From contig NC_014618.1 in assembly GCF_000164865.1 (NCBI RefSeq), positions 2,480,001 through 2,544,000 on the forward strand: a stretch of 64,000 nucleotides of DNA, given 5' to 3'. This DNA comes from [Enterobacter] lignolyticus SCF1. Its GTDB lineage: Bacteria > Pseudomonadota > Gammaproteobacteria > Enterobacterales > Enterobacteriaceae. The notes under the pieces are model-generated. The model searched no databases and had not been told where the DNA came from. It saw nothing but the letters and a program-made list of their open reading frames with translations. The position numbers and the translations under genes are program-made. How positions within the stretch are numbered: position 1 is the first letter of the stretch; every line of letters starts with the position of its first letter. This document shows, one piece after another, positions 26,822 to 33,858 of the stretch.

Positions 26822-27267
26822 ACCAGCCGCTGACCCTCACCTTTCTTATCGCTGCGGGCATTGGCCTGGTCGTGCAGAATACGCTGATGGTGCGCATCAC
26901 CCAGTCTGCCTCCACCATTCTTATCGCCATGCTGCTGAACTCGCTGGTGGGGATCGTGCTGTTTGTGTCGATTCTGCTGATCAAGCACGGGCTGGCGGGT
27001 TTCCAGGAGCTGGCGGCCAACGTCAAATGGTGGACGCTCGTCCCTGGCCTGCTGGGTTCGTTCTTTGTCTTTGCCAGCATCAGCGGCTACCAGTACGTCG
27101 GCGCGGCGACCACTATCGCGGTGCTGGTCGCCAGCCAGCTTATCGGCGGGCTGGCGATGGACGTTGTGCGCCATCAGGGAATACCGTGGCGGGCGCTGGT
27201 GGGGCCGGTGTGCGGCGCGGTGATGCTGGTGGTTGGCGCCTGGCTGGTGGCCAGACGTCAATTCTGA
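26818..27267 (+). CDS. ydcZ: DUF606 inner membrane protein YdcZ, 3' end rebuilt by an integrated element
   Basis: 149 residues, about five membrane helices, almost identical to E. coli YdcZ (SGYQYVGAATTIAVLVASQLIGGL). Half-size member of the drug/metabolite transporter superfamily; substrate unknown. Overlaps mnaT by 4 bases. Its last 33 bases recur imperfectly at 30151-30183, so the present 3' end probably came with an integrated element that restored the coding sequence without changing length; the displaced copy would end GACLVARRQF instead of GAWLVARRQF. Confidence 0.92.
   Translation: MNQPLTLTFLIAAGIGLVVQNTLMVRITQSASTILIAMLLNSLVGIVLFVSILLIKHGLAGFQELAANVKWWTLVPGLLGSFFVFASISGYQYVGAATTIAVLVASQLIGGLAMDVVRHQGIPWRALVGPVCGAVMLVVGAWLVARRQF
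27235..27267 (+). repeat. Left attachment-site repeat (attL) in ydcZ
   Basis: 33 bases beginning GGCGCCTGGCTGGTGGCCAG and ending at the ydcZ TGA. It matches 30151-30183 at 28 of 33 positions; four of the five differences are at third codon positions, as expected when the element carries a diverged but coding-compatible gene end. Confidence 0.8.
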
Positions 27268-27332
27268 TATTTGATTGATTTTAAAAGGGATATTTTTACT
27301 CCCCAAAATATCCCCAAAACTCCACACCAAAA

Positions 27333-27602
27333 CTACAGCGCAATAACCTGCCATTCATCAGACCTATCTTCTAGGTACAGCTCAGACATTTTCGCCGTTT
27401 TATGCCCCCATAACATTTGCACGTCTATTCCGTGCTCTTTGTATAGTCGCCCTGAAAGCGAGCGTTGCTCGTAGAAAGTAGGTAGTTCACGATTGTCTTC
27501 CGCTGTGATACCCACCTTATCTCGTACCCCGGAAAATGTTCGGCCTATACCCATCTCATACCACCACAAAAACAAAAAACCCGCCGAAGAGGGTTCCGTC
27601 AT
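27333..27602 (-). pseudogene. int: Lambda-type tyrosine integrase, C-terminal fragment
   Basis: 89 residues, of which about the last 65 match the catalytic end of lambda-family integrases: FSGVRDKVGI, then TFYEQRSLSGRLYKEHG (box II, HxxR in active relatives; the His is Tyr here, the Arg is kept), LWGHKTAKMSELYLEDRSD (His of LGHK and the nucleophile Tyr). The N-terminal arm-binding and core-binding domains are missing, and the first 20 residues are unlike integrase. It points at the attL repeat 66 bases away, the standard place for an integrase gene, but cannot be active as it stands. Confidence 0.8.
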
Positions 27603-28135
27603 AGCGGCCTACCATTGACCACCACCTTTAGTTTTGCCTTTGGCGCTCTACCAATCATTTCAGCCGCTATACCGGCGGCAATATCCTCGCAGGTATCTCC
27701 GTGAGTTATCGCATTAGCGGATGACAGCGTGCGCGCTCGCGTATTCGCCACCACGTAGCACACAGGAATCCCGGTGCCCCCAACCTTCTCGATTGACTGC
27801 AAAACGTCATTCTTCCGCTCAATTGTTTTGGCATCCCCGCCAGCAACGGCAGACCTGAGCGTAGCCTTAGCGGATTGCACGCTTGTTTCATCTGCGTGAA
27901 TTTCTATACTCTCTATTACCGCTATTGGCTCACCCCATTCAGTAACCGCCTGATCCCCGTAGTCACTTTTAATCCATGCGGATATCGCCTGCGCGTCCTT
28001 CCCGTTCCGCTCCGCCTTGTCCGCACGCAGCCACATATCCGCCAACTGCTGTTCGCTGAGGCGCGTATCGCCCGCTGCCGAAGTAAACGACAGTCCCATG
28101 ACCAACATCGTGACCCCCAAGATCCCCTTTTTCAT
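27599..28135 (-). CDS. Unrecognised exported protein in the element
   Basis: 178 residues from MKKGILGVTMLVMGLSFTSAAG, a clear Sec signal peptide with likely cleavage near SAAG. The mature region is soluble and charged, with two Cys (PVCYVVANTR and GDTCEDIAAG) that could form a disulfide. The start overlaps the stop of the preceding gene (ATGA), so the two exported proteins are co-translated. I do not recognise a family. It could be a phage-borne lysogenic-conversion factor or lysis-associated protein; there is no direct evidence for either. Confidence 0.6.
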   Translation of the reverse strand: MKKGILGVTMLVMGLSFTSAAGDTRLSEQQLADMWLRADKAERNGKDAQAISAWIKSDYGDQAVTEWGEPIAVIESIEIHADETSVQSAKATLRSAVAGGDAKTIERKNDVLQSIEKVGGTGIPVCYVVANTRARTLSSANAITHGDTCEDIAAGIAAEMIGRAPKAKLKVVVNGRPL

Positions 28136-28512
28136 TTTACGGCGCCCACACTTTCCTTTTCCGCTGGAAAGCAAATCCAGCTAACTTGCCCCAACCCCTC
28201 CCCCGTTGACATGTACGCCCCGCCCGGTGGTACTGCCGCAGCATATGAATTCTTACCCGCCTCCCCAGACTCGACCATCTTTTGTGCTTCACCATATGAA
28301 ATCGCGAATATACTGTTCGAGCCATCTGAGTAAGTACTGCTTGATCTACCACTGTACACGTGTTTATACGTTTTCCCGTTAACCACTAACGACTTGGCGT
28401 TTACAGTGACTGCACGACTAGCACCCTCTTCGCTGACACAATTCAGCGCTTTGGCGCCCAGCCCCGCCGAAAACAGACTCAAGGCAACTACAAATACAAA
28501 TCTCTTTTTCAT
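28132..28512 (-). CDS. Unrecognised small exported protein in the element
   Basis: 126 residues from MKKRFVFVVALSLFSAGLGA, a Sec signal peptide. The mature part has two Cys (ALNCVSEEG near the start, VSWICFPAEK near the end), enough for one disulfide, and a Ser/Gly/Tyr-rich middle (YSGRSSSTYSDGSNSIFAIS) suggestive of a beta-rich fold. Overlaps the next gene by 4 bases. The family is not recognised. Upstream in-frame starts would add 2 to 10 residues; the Lys-Lys-Arg signal n-region favours the one chosen. Confidence 0.6.
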   Translation of the reverse strand: MKKRFVFVVALSLFSAGLGAKALNCVSEEGASRAVTVNAKSLVVNGKTYKHVYSGRSSSTYSDGSNSIFAISYGEAQKMVESGEAGKNSYAAAVPPGGAYMSTGEGLGQVSWICFPAEKESVGAVK

Positions 28513-28593
28513 TTCCATGCACTCTACAAAATAAACCCGCACATTTTGCGCGGGTCGATGATTACTAATTAATCTTTCGGTGCTTCTAATTGT

Positions 28594-29070
28594 TTAATTT
28601 TGGATATGGGGTATACCGGCAGCATCCAGCCTGCGGCTTATCTCTGCCATTATTTCGCTGCGAAGGACGGTGGCGTGTACCTCCAGCATTTTCTCAACCT
28701 GCTTGAGCGCGGTCACTGGCTGCCCCCCGTTCTGGAATATCAGCCCCGGAGCCCAAAATTGCCCGCAGCTGCGGAATTGCCATGATTCCGCGTAACCGTC
28801 GTGGGTGATTGCGAAGTTGGCAAAATAAAATTGCCCGACCATAATCCCGGTTCTCATGGTCGTGTAGTTGCCATACCACCCCCATATGGTGTGCCCCCAA
28901 TTCTCCTCATATCCGTTAGTGTCGATGGGTGTTGTTTCTGCGGGCTGCACAAAACCGTTGGACGCACCAGCGTAAAACGCGCCGTTCGCTGACGAAGCGG
29001 GTCGCACACCGGCCTCACAAATCGCCAGGGCCAGCTTGCGCACGTCGTTGCGGCGAGCCTGCGTGCTCAT
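28594..29070 (-). CDS. Unrecognised phage-type protein, aromatic and glycine-rich
   Basis: 158 residues, no signal peptide. A basic N-terminus (MSTQARRNDVRKLALAICEAG) leads to a Trp/Gly/Tyr-rich middle (NWGHTIWGWYGNYTTMRTG) and a helical C-terminus (EKMLEVHATVLRSEIMAEIS). The start overlaps the preceding gene stop by 4 bases (ATGA), so both belong to one translation unit. The composition resembles phage virion-associated proteins, but no family is identified. Confidence 0.55.
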   Translation of the reverse strand: MSTQARRNDVRKLALAICEAGVRPASSANGAFYAGASNGFVQPAETTPIDTNGYEENWGHTIWGWYGNYTTMRTGIMVGQFYFANFAITHDGYAESWQFRSCGQFWAPGLIFQNGGQPVTALKQVEKMLEVHATVLRSEIMAEISRRLDAAGIPHIQN

Positions 29071-29516
29071 TCAATGCCGCCCTTGATGTACTGCTGGCGC
29101 AGCCTTTCAAGCTCGTCGTCTGAGAGCGTATCCTCGACAATCTTCTCGATTTCCTCTGCCGCGATGGACAGCGGAGCAGTAGCAATGCGGTGCCAGGTTG
29201 CCGTCAGGCTGACGAATGCGGAATCTTTGGTCTCCGGGTCTTCGAGGCAGGCCTGAAGCAGCGCCAAGAGGCGGGACCGGTTGGACGCAATGAGGCCGAG
29301 GTTGTGGCGCATGTTCATCACCGATAGTGCGCGGGCCTGCTGTAGCTGTAGCTCCTCCAGTTCTTTCCAGTGTTCGGCCTTGATGCGGTTTTGCTTCTTG
29401 GCGATTATCCCGGCTGCACGCATCAGCTTTATGGCGTCAGCGTATGAGAGCTTTTGCCGAGACTCAGCCCAGGCTTGCGGGTCATCCTTGATTTGTTTCG
29501 ATGTGTCCAGTGCCAT
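29067..29516 (-). CDS. Unrecognised helical protein in the element
   Basis: 149 residues, almost entirely helical and charged, with Leu/Glu/Gln-rich segments (EHWKELEELQLQQARALSV) that could form a coiled coil and an acidic C-terminus (EEIEKIVEDTLSDDELERLR). No signal or membrane segment. It precedes and overlaps the 158-residue gene. Length and helix content would allow a small terminase-like or DNA-packaging accessory protein, but I see no diagnostic motif. Confidence 0.55.
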   Translation of the reverse strand: MALDTSKQIKDDPQAWAESRQKLSYADAIKLMRAAGIIAKKQNRIKAEHWKELEELQLQQARALSVMNMRHNLGLIASNRSRLLALLQACLEDPETKDSAFVSLTATWHRIATAPLSIAAEEIEKIVEDTLSDDELERLRQQYIKGGIE

Positions 29517-29519
29517 ATG

Positions 29520-29997
29520 TTAACGAGTTGGTTTATTTTTTTCTGGTGGTGCGGCGGGTGAGTGCGAGCGTGGCGGCGCAGATGGGAGGAGCGGAGATTG
29601 GGGGGTATAGTTCCCCCCCAAAACCAATAGGCACAATTCAGCTGCGCTGACGGTGATCGCTATCGATTTCGGTCTGAGTGGCTGCTCATCCAAAACATGC
29701 GCCCATTTACGGCTAACCCTACCGTCTCCAGGCATAGCGCCCCCCAAACCATGGACCTTCGCGAACTCAATCACTCTCACATGGGGGGCGGGTTGCCTCC
29801 GGTCTCAGGAGGTTCGGTTTCCCTTGCACTCCCCGGCTCCGAATCCATGACGGCAACGAACGGGGGGCACTGACATGAGGTACCTTACACGCCAGCAAGC
29901 CATCCAATCCGTGGCGGCTCTTTTTTAGGGAACCACAGAATTTGAAAATCACCCTAGATGCTGAATTAGCCTTTTGTGCTACGAAACAATGTGACAA
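29520..29997 (-). pseudogene. Frameshifted phage gene, possibly Ash/Icd-like
   Basis: Two minus-strand open frames meet here: 29767-29997 (76 residues, MSHCFVAQKANSASRVIFKF...) and 29520-29780 (86 residues, GTG start). They overlap at a run of six C on the coding strand (G6 at 29783-29788 on the plus strand). Removing one C would fuse them into a single protein of about 160 residues reading ...EATRPHVRVIEFAKVHGLGG. The FVAQKANSASRV start resembles P4-type Ash proteins from memory. Either a recent disruption, a phase-variable tract or a sequencing error in a homopolymer. Confidence 0.5.
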
Positions 29998-30044
29998 TCA
30001 TAGAACGAGGGTTTTTGAGGTAATTTTCCCTCCCCAAAACCATT

Positions 30045-30066
30045 CACATCCATTTGATAAATAAGG
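30045..30066 (+). repeat. 22-bp direct repeat, copy 1
   Basis: CACATCCATTTGATAAATAAGG; pairs with copy 2 at 30112-30133 (20 of 22 identical), 67 bases apart and just inside the right border repeat. The placement fits integrase arm-type sites. Confidence 0.6.
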
Positions 30067-30111
30067 ATTATTTTTTTAACTGCAAATGATGACATCGGAA
30101 GAAAAAACCAA

Positions 30112-30133
30112 CACATCCAATTGATAAAAAAGG
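30112..30133 (+). repeat. 22-bp direct repeat, copy 2
   Basis: CACATCCAATTGATAAAAAAGG; second copy, ending 17 bases before the right border repeat. Confidence 0.6.
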
Positions 30134-30150
30134 AGAACAACACAAGAATC

Positions 30151-30183
30151 GGCGCCTGTCTGGTCGCCAGACGCCAGTTTTGA
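30151..30183 (+). repeat. Right attachment-site repeat (attR), displaced ydcZ end
   Basis: GGCGCCTGTCTGGTCGCCAG and onward to TGA at 30181-30183. In frame it encodes GACLVARRQF then stop, the same peptide as the ydcZ C-terminus except Cys for Trp. It has no upstream gene, so it is the piece of ydcZ cut off by integration. Confidence 0.8.
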
Positions 30184-30212
30184 CGATCGATGACAGGGCG
30201 TTAAATCAGCAT

Positions 30213-30284
30213 CTACCGTGTAAAGTATTCATAACCAAACATTAGCAGCGCTACCGCAATCAAAATCCATGTTGTTTTACGCAT
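30213..30284 (-). CDS. 23-residue single-helix membrane peptide
   Basis: A very short gene: ATG at 30284 preceded by GAGAGGAGTTGCA (strong ribosome binding site, 7-8 base spacing), encoding MRKTTWILIAVALLMFGYEY then FTR. A positively charged N-terminus followed by about 14 hydrophobic residues predicts one inner-membrane helix with the N-terminus in the cytoplasm. I do not recognise it among the named small proteins of E. coli. An inverted repeat GGGTAAAG/CTTTACCC (30306-30335) lies in its leader. Confidence 0.55.
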   Translation of the reverse strand: MRKTTWILIAVALLMFGYEYFTR

Positions 30285-30305
30285 TGCAACTCCTCTCAAT
30301 AGCAA

Positions 30306-30335
30306 GGGTAAAGCGCGATTACGCCTACTTTACCC
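30306..30335. promoter_or_regulatory. Inverted repeat upstream of the 23-codon gene
   Basis: GGGTAAAG (30306-30313) and CTTTACCC (30328-30335) form an exact 8-bp inverted repeat with a 14-base spacer, about 22 bases before the 23-codon gene. A TATAAT-like box on the plus strand lies at about 30354-30359. Operator or leader hairpin; the regulator is unknown. Confidence 0.4.
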
Positions 30336-30413
30336 CCGAAAAAATTAGTACCCTATAATGCATAACCGATGCCGCTATGTCTTTATCTTCAACGGCTATG
30401 CATCAAGATACCC

Positions 30414-30647
30414 TCAGAGGATCGTGCCGCCTTTGGTGAGCTGCTCCTGACGCGCCTCGGCGTCCTCCTTATGCTGACGCCCGTGATGGGCAATCGCGGT
30501 GCGCAGACGCTGCTGCTGAGCGTAACGGTCTTCCCGGCTCAGCTCAGCATCGTCGCTCAGGACGATCAGCAGCTCATTCATATGCGTAATCACGCTTTCA
30601 TCAACCGCGGCGTCAACGCGGGCAATCACGTCATCCAGGTGTGACAT
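30414..30647 (-). CDS. ydcY: DUF2526 protein YdcY
   Basis: 77-residue cytoplasmic helical protein almost identical to E. coli YdcY (MNELLIVLSDDAELSREDRY, C-terminal LTKGGTIL). Function unknown. In E. coli it lies directly after ydcZ; here the integrated element and the 23-codon gene separate them, and it is followed on its upstream side by an orphan peptide-binding protein rather than ortT. Confidence 0.92.
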   Translation of the reverse strand: MSHLDDVIARVDAAVDESVITHMNELLIVLSDDAELSREDRYAQQQRLRTAIAHHGRQHKEDAEARQEQLTKGGTIL

Positions 30648-30656
30648 ACCGACTCC

Positions 30657-32255
30657 TTAGTTCAGCTTCGCTTTGGAAAAATCGCTGCCCATCAGGCTTA
30701 CGCTAAAGCCAGAGACGTTGCTGCGGGTTGCGTAGAAGGTTTTCCCGTTTGCCAGAGCAATCCACGGCGCCTGCTGATAGAAAATCTCCTGCGCTTCGCC
30801 GTAGAGCCTGGCGCGGGCAGCAGGGTCGCTGGTCAGCTTCGCTTTCTGGACTAAACCATCATACCCCTTATCGCACCAGCGCGCGGCGTTCGATCCGGTT
30901 TTAATGCTGTTGCAGCCGAGCAGGGTATCGGCAAAGTTATCCGGGTCGCCGTTGTCGGACATCCAGCCGAACAGCGCTGAATCGTGCTCGCCTTTACGCA
31001 TGCCGGACAGGTACTCGCCCCATTCGAAGGTCACGATTTTCGCCTTCACGCCCACTTTCGCCCAGTCGTTCTGGATCATCTCGGCGATGCGGCGCGAGTT
31101 CGGGTTATACGGGCGCTGTACCGGCATCGACCACAGGGTCACTTCGGTACCCTCCGCTACCCCAGCCTGGCGGAGCAGCGCTTTGGCTTTTTCCGGATCG
31201 TAGCCGTAGTCCGGCAGATCCTTTTTATAGCCCAGCATGTTTGGCGGCAGCGGCGATTTCGCCACGGTGCCGGAGCCCATAAAGACGGCGTTCACAATCG
31301 CCTTCTTGTCGGTCGCGTAGTTCAGCGCCTGACGCACCAGCGCATTATCAAACGGCTTTTTCTCGGTATTAAACGCCAGATAGCCGACGTTCAGCGCCTC
31401 TACCGCGTGCAGCGTCAGGTCTTTATTCTTGTTGATGATGTCGAACTGCACCGGAGACGGCGCCGGAATAATCTGGCACTCGTTGGTCTGCAATTTCGCC
31501 AGACGGGTTTCGACGTTCGGCGTAATCGCAAAAATCAGGTGTTTGGTCGGGACGTCGCCTTCCCAGTAGTGGGGGTTGGCGAGATAGCGGATCTGCGAAT
31601 CGGTTTTGTACTGCTGCAGCACATACGGCCCGGTGCCGACAGGCCAGTTATCGACGTTTTCCGGCGTGCCTTTTTTCATCATCGCATCGGCATATTCGGC
31701 GGAGAGGATCGAGGCGAAATCCATGCCCCAGTCGGCCAGAAACGCGGCATTAGGTTCGGTAAGCTCAAACTGAACGTGGTAATCGTCAATTTTCTTCACG
31801 TCTTTAATCAGCTTATCGAGGCCCACGTCGTTAAAATACTCGTAACTGCCCTGCGACACTTTATGGTACGGATGATTAGGGTCTTTCTGACGCATCACGG
31901 AGAAAATAACGTCGTCCGCGTTAAAATCACGGGTCGGGGTGAAGAACTTATTGCTGTTAAACTTCACGCCCTGACGCAGGGTAAAGGTATAGGTTTTACC
32001 GTCCGGGGAAATCGTCCACGCCGTTGCCAGCGACGGCACCGGGGTATTCTTCACCGGATCAAAGGTAATCAGTCGGTTATACAGCGTCTGGGAGCTTGCC
32101 ACAAACGACGGGCCGGAGCTGGCGATTTGCGGGTTAAAGGATTCGGGCGACGCCTCAGAGCAATAAATCAGAGTATCGTTACCTGCCGCCATCGCGGCGC
32201 CTGCCGGTAACAGCGCGCTGAGCGCCAGCGCGAGATAGGTTTTCCTTGCGAACAT
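30657..32255 (-). CDS. DppA-like periplasmic peptide-binding protein (orphan)
   Basis: 532 residues, family 5 substrate-binding protein with a Sec signal peptide (LALALSALLPAGAAMA). Shares with DppA the segments CSEASPESFNPQ, RDFNADDVIFSVMRQKDP, FASILSAEYADAMMKKGTP and MPVQRPYNPNSRR. Paired Cys around GCNSIKTGSNAARWCDKG also fit DppA. No permease or ATPase genes follow, so it must use a permease encoded elsewhere, as MppA does with Opp. The ligand could be dipeptides, haem or another compound. Its 3' end is 9 bases from ydcY. Confidence 0.85.
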   Translation of the reverse strand: MFARKTYLALALSALLPAGAAMAAGNDTLIYCSEASPESFNPQIASSGPSFVASSQTLYNRLITFDPVKNTPVPSLATAWTISPDGKTYTFTLRQGVKFNSNKFFTPTRDFNADDVIFSVMRQKDPNHPYHKVSQGSYEYFNDVGLDKLIKDVKKIDDYHVQFELTEPNAAFLADWGMDFASILSAEYADAMMKKGTPENVDNWPVGTGPYVLQQYKTDSQIRYLANPHYWEGDVPTKHLIFAITPNVETRLAKLQTNECQIIPAPSPVQFDIINKNKDLTLHAVEALNVGYLAFNTEKKPFDNALVRQALNYATDKKAIVNAVFMGSGTVAKSPLPPNMLGYKKDLPDYGYDPEKAKALLRQAGVAEGTEVTLWSMPVQRPYNPNSRRIAEMIQNDWAKVGVKAKIVTFEWGEYLSGMRKGEHDSALFGWMSDNGDPDNFADTLLGCNSIKTGSNAARWCDKGYDGLVQKAKLTSDPAARARLYGEAQEIFYQQAPWIALANGKTFYATRSNVSGFSVSLMGSDFSKAKLN

Positions 32256-32512
32256 CGTTATAAGCCCTTCTGTTTTATTATTCCGTTATAACAGCACAGC
32301 CGCGAAAGGCTGGCAAATAACCAATCGTCATCAGGTTATGCTGAATCACAAAATATTACTGGCGTCATCAGCAGCAATTTCACTTAGGCGCATTAAAAAA
32401 ATGCAAGCGCTCAATAGTGCGAGGATTTACCGTTTTTGCCCTCTCTTCCGCCGTTTAGCCGCCGCCTGCATCTCGTAGAGTAGAGGCGTGAAAAAGTCGA
32501 TGGGATAAGAAA

Positions 32513-33856
32513 GTGGCGAAAACGTTATTGCGCAGCGGAGATCTGGATGATTTCCAGGCCGTGGGCGGCGGCGGTCAGGCCGTGTTTGCCTCCGCGCTGC
32601 AGATTCGTGAAACCCTGCGCCTGCGCAAACAGCAGGCGCTGGTGGATTGTCTGGCGATACCGCAGGTCAACGACGAGGGCGACCGCGTTGACTGGTATGC
32701 GCCAGTGGAAGGTCAGGTCACGTCCTGGAAAGCGGCGGATGACGACCAGCGCCACCGCGCGCTCCGGATGCTGGAAAAGCTGGCCGACGGCGCGGATAGC
32801 CTGAGCCGCAAATGCCTGCAGTCGGATAAAACCGCGCAGCAGCTGTTTGGCGCGCTGCTGGAAAAAACGCTGCAGTTTCCCGGTGAAAACCACGTATTCC
32901 TGATCGACGGAAAGCCGGTCATCACCTTCTGGGGCTTTGTCAATCTGAACGAGCGCGCCCGCGACGATCGCTTCTCCTGCCTGCAGACCACCACGCTCGA
33001 TGCGCCACTGGTCGCCGTAGAGCCAGAGGCCGATCCCCTGCCTGCGCCAAAAATCACGCTGGCGCAGCCGGATGAACCCCTGCTGGCGCCGCCGGTACAG
33101 GTTATCGCCGAACCGAAAGACGAGCCGGAACTGCCGCCGCAGGCGCCGGTTCTCGTTGAGAGCGCGCCTGCGCCCGTCGCCGCCGAAACCACGGCGGCCG
33201 CGCGTCAGCGTCGGATACCGCTCTGGAGCCTGCCGGCCGCCGCGCTGATGATCGCCGCCGTCGCCGCGCCGCTGCTGTGGACGAGCCAGAGCGCGGCGCC
33301 CGTTGCACCCGTCACGGCCCAGGCTGAGCCGCCTGAGGTTCTGCAGCCGCCGCCCGTCCCCGCCCTGACCACCACGCTGCCGCTGCATCAGGCGAGCGTT
33401 TCCGCGCTGCGCGCTGAGGAAAAGCCGCAGGAGAAAACGCAGAACAAGCCGGTCGTGATTGCCGCTATCCCGAAAGATGCGCTGGTGATGGACGCCGGGC
33501 AAATGCGGGCCGGAACCACCCGCTTCCTGAACGGCAGCTGGCGGGTGATTGTGGATGTGAAAGACCCGGTCACCGGTAAAGCGCCGTCGCTGCGCTACCA
33601 GCTGCTGAACAATAAAGGCAGCGCCCGCCTGGTGCACGGCGACAACGTGGTCTGCCGCGCTGACATTTTCTCCGGCCTGCACCAGAACGGCGAGCTGATG
33701 ATCAAAAGCCGCGGCAGCGCCCGCTGTAGCGACGGCTCGCGCTACCCGATGCCGGAGATCTCCTGCAAAGCCGGCACCAGCGATGTTGCCGAATGCACTG
33801 GACGCTATGATGCCAACACCGTCGTACCGTTAACCTTCAGAAAAGTGGGAGCCTGA
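32513..33856 (+). CDS. srfA: SrfA, first gene of the srfABC operon
   Basis: 447 residues from a GTG start; the upstream ribosome binding site is weak (GGGATAAGAAA). The N-terminal 190 residues are soluble; then a proline-rich stretch, one membrane helix (IPLWSLPAAALMIAAVAAPL, about residues 233-253), another Pro/Ala-rich linker and a beta-rich C-terminal domain with three Cys (VVCRADI, ARCSDG, ISCKAG). This predicts a bitopic protein with its C-terminal domain in the periplasm. Named in Salmonella as an SsrB-regulated gene; the function is unsettled. Two bases separate it from srfB. Confidence 0.85.
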   Translation: MAKTLLRSGDLDDFQAVGGGGQAVFASALQIRETLRLRKQQALVDCLAIPQVNDEGDRVDWYAPVEGQVTSWKAADDDQRHRALRMLEKLADGADSLSRKCLQSDKTAQQLFGALLEKTLQFPGENHVFLIDGKPVITFWGFVNLNERARDDRFSCLQTTTLDAPLVAVEPEADPLPAPKITLAQPDEPLLAPPVQVIAEPKDEPELPPQAPVLVESAPAPVAAETTAAARQRRIPLWSLPAAALMIAAVAAPLLWTSQSAAPVAPVTAQAEPPEVLQPPPVPALTTTLPLHQASVSALRAEEKPQEKTQNKPVVIAAIPKDALVMDAGQMRAGTTRFLNGSWRVIVDVKDPVTGKAPSLRYQLLNNKGSARLVHGDNVVCRADIFSGLHQNGELMIKSRGSARCSDGSRYPMPEISCKAGTSDVAECTGRYDANTVVPLTFRKVGA

Positions 33857-33858
33857 CC

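Larger units (their letters stand above)
27235..30183. mobile_element. Degenerate integrative element in the ydcZ 3' end
   Basis: About 2.9 kb between an imperfect 33-bp direct repeat of the ydcZ 3' end. Inside: integrase C-terminal fragment beside the left repeat, four minus-strand genes arranged as two overlapping pairs, and a frameshifted phage-like gene at the right. The DNA is visibly richer in A/T than the flanks, notably 27268-27340 and 29930-30150. No replication, capsid or complete recombinase gene is seen, so it is a remnant or satellite rather than a full prophage. Confidence 0.8.

Noticed and set aside
27235..30183. CRISPR array or defence island in the element
   Set aside because: The only repeats are two att copies and two 22-bp copies; there are no regularly spaced spacers and no recognisable defence domains.
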